This document shows positions 63,535 to 64,000 of a DNA stretch of 64,000 nucleotides, piece by piece. Source of the DNA: an uncultured Alphaproteobacteria bacterium (GTDB lineage Bacteria; Pseudomonadota; Alphaproteobacteria; Rhodobacterales; Rhodobacteraceae); NCBI GenBank assembly GCA_929200255.1, contig CAKMYZ010000001.1, forward strand, positions 248,001 to 312,000, written 5' to 3'. The first letter of the stretch is position 1, and each line of letters opens with the position of its first letter. The notes beneath the pieces were generated by a model. That model was not told the DNA's origin and did not search any database. It saw nothing but the letters and a program-made list of their open reading frames with translations. Both the position numbers and the translations under genes were made by a program.

Positions 63535-63962
63535 GCGCGGAAATCGTCACTGCTGCGCGTGGCTGGATTGGAACACCCTATCTGCATCAGGCCTCGGTCA
63601 AAGGGGTGGGCGCCGATTGCCTTGGGTTGTTGCGGGGGGTCTGGCGCGAGGTGTTCGGCGCTGAACCGGAACCTGTGCCCGCCTACACCCCCGATTGGTC
63701 CGAACCGCAAGGCGAAGAACGTCTGCTGGCGGCTGCAACCCGGCATATGCGCCGGGCGGATAGCGCTGCACTCGTGCCGGGGCAGGTGATCCTGTTTCGG
63801 ATGCGTCAGGGGGCGGTTGCAAAGCATCTTGGCATTGTCTCGCAGGCCGGGGCGCGGCCTGCATTTATTCATGCCTATTCGGGGCACGGCGTGCTGGAAA
63901 GCCCGTTTTCGACCCCATGGCGCCGCCGCATCGCGGCACAGTTTACGTTTGTTGAAGGGTAG
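63531..63962 (+). CDS. GTA tail peptidase g14 (NlpC/P60 family)
   Basis: 143-aa peptidase that helps the particle cross the cell wall. Catalytic Cys in GVGADCLGLLRGVWRE (about residue 30) and His in VAKHLGIVSQAG. TIGR02219-type. Overlaps g13 by 4 bases; 6 bases precede g15. Confidence 0.93.
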   Translation: MSAEIVTAARGWIGTPYLHQASVKGVGADCLGLLRGVWREVFGAEPEPVPAYTPDWSEPQGEERLLAAATRHMRRADSAALVPGQVILFRMRQGAVAKHLGIVSQAGARPAFIHAYSGHGVLESPFSTPWRRRIAAQFTFVEG

Positions 63963-63968
63963 GTTCTG

Positions 63969-64000
63969 ATGGCGACGATTGCACTTTCTGCCGCGGGCAT
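63969..64000 (+). CDS. GTA g15 host-specificity (megatron) protein, start only
   Basis: Only MATIALSAAG is in the window. It follows g14 by 6 bases, as g15 does in other GTA clusters; g15 is usually over 1200 residues, with a TIM-barrel and phage-tail domains. Assignment rests on position and the start. Confidence 0.8.
   Translation, partial: MATIALSAAG

Overview
The window is chromosomal DNA from a marine roseobacter-group alphaproteobacterium (Rhodobacterales). The evidence is a Rhodobacterales-type gene transfer agent (GTA) cluster at the right end, a DMSP lyase gene (dddP) with all its metal-site residues, a LuxR/LuxI quorum-sensing pair, and family-typical gene orders (yajC-secD-secF-Mth938-like-ccmABCDG; YfgM-like-bamB-der; rpsF-rpsR-rplI; fabD-fabG-acpP-fabF-mltG). 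I cannot fix the genus from sequence alone.

Layout. 0-6 kb: 3' end of an Atm1-type ABC exporter, then a leftward RND efflux pair (adaptor plus an unusually long permease). 5.9-9.4 kb: YfgM-like TPR protein, BamB lipoprotein and Der GTPase (outer-membrane and ribosome assembly). 9.5-13.2 kb: DUF2235 protein, serS, and a beta-barrel outer-membrane protein. 13.4-19.7 kb: Sec translocon accessory genes followed by the cytochrome c maturation genes, including a small ccmD. 19.7-24.2 kb: acnA, a DUF1223 secreted protein and a lipid A-type acyltransferase.

24.2-28.7 kb is the most unusual part. It holds a three-gene cobalt-type nitrile hydratase / thiocyanate hydrolase-like operon in which the beta subunit is split into two genes, coupled by overlap to the acyltransferase. 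Next come an orphan FliG-like gene, a LuxR-type protein with an autoinducer domain but no DNA-binding domain, and a divergent full-length LuxR followed by LuxI, with a perfect 19-bp palindrome just upstream of luxI.

28.7-41 kb: purB, a DUF6314 protein, the biotin transporter bioY, a hydrolase-OsmC fusion, an EEP-family protein, dddP, a compact MerR/CDF metal-efflux module with a textbook MerR-type promoter, glnB-glnA, the NAD(P)HX repair enzyme and tRNA-Leu(UAG). 40.8-48.3 kb: trigger factor, an ArsR/SRPBCC/DUF1761 operon, secreted and membrane hypotheticals, rpsF-rpsR-rplI, YceI, and a cytochrome b561-YceI fusion. 48.4-53.9 kb: type II fatty acid synthesis genes and mltG.

53.9-64 kb: a GTA structural cluster reading rightward from terS-like g1 through g14 and into g15, which runs off the window. 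Every expected head and tail gene up to that point is present and intact. A promoter-like element with a CtrA-like box precedes g1, and strong hairpins sit in the two largest internal gaps. Most genes are in tight operons with 1-11 bp overlaps, and strong Rho-independent terminators separate many units. I see no CRISPR array, insertion sequence or rRNA.
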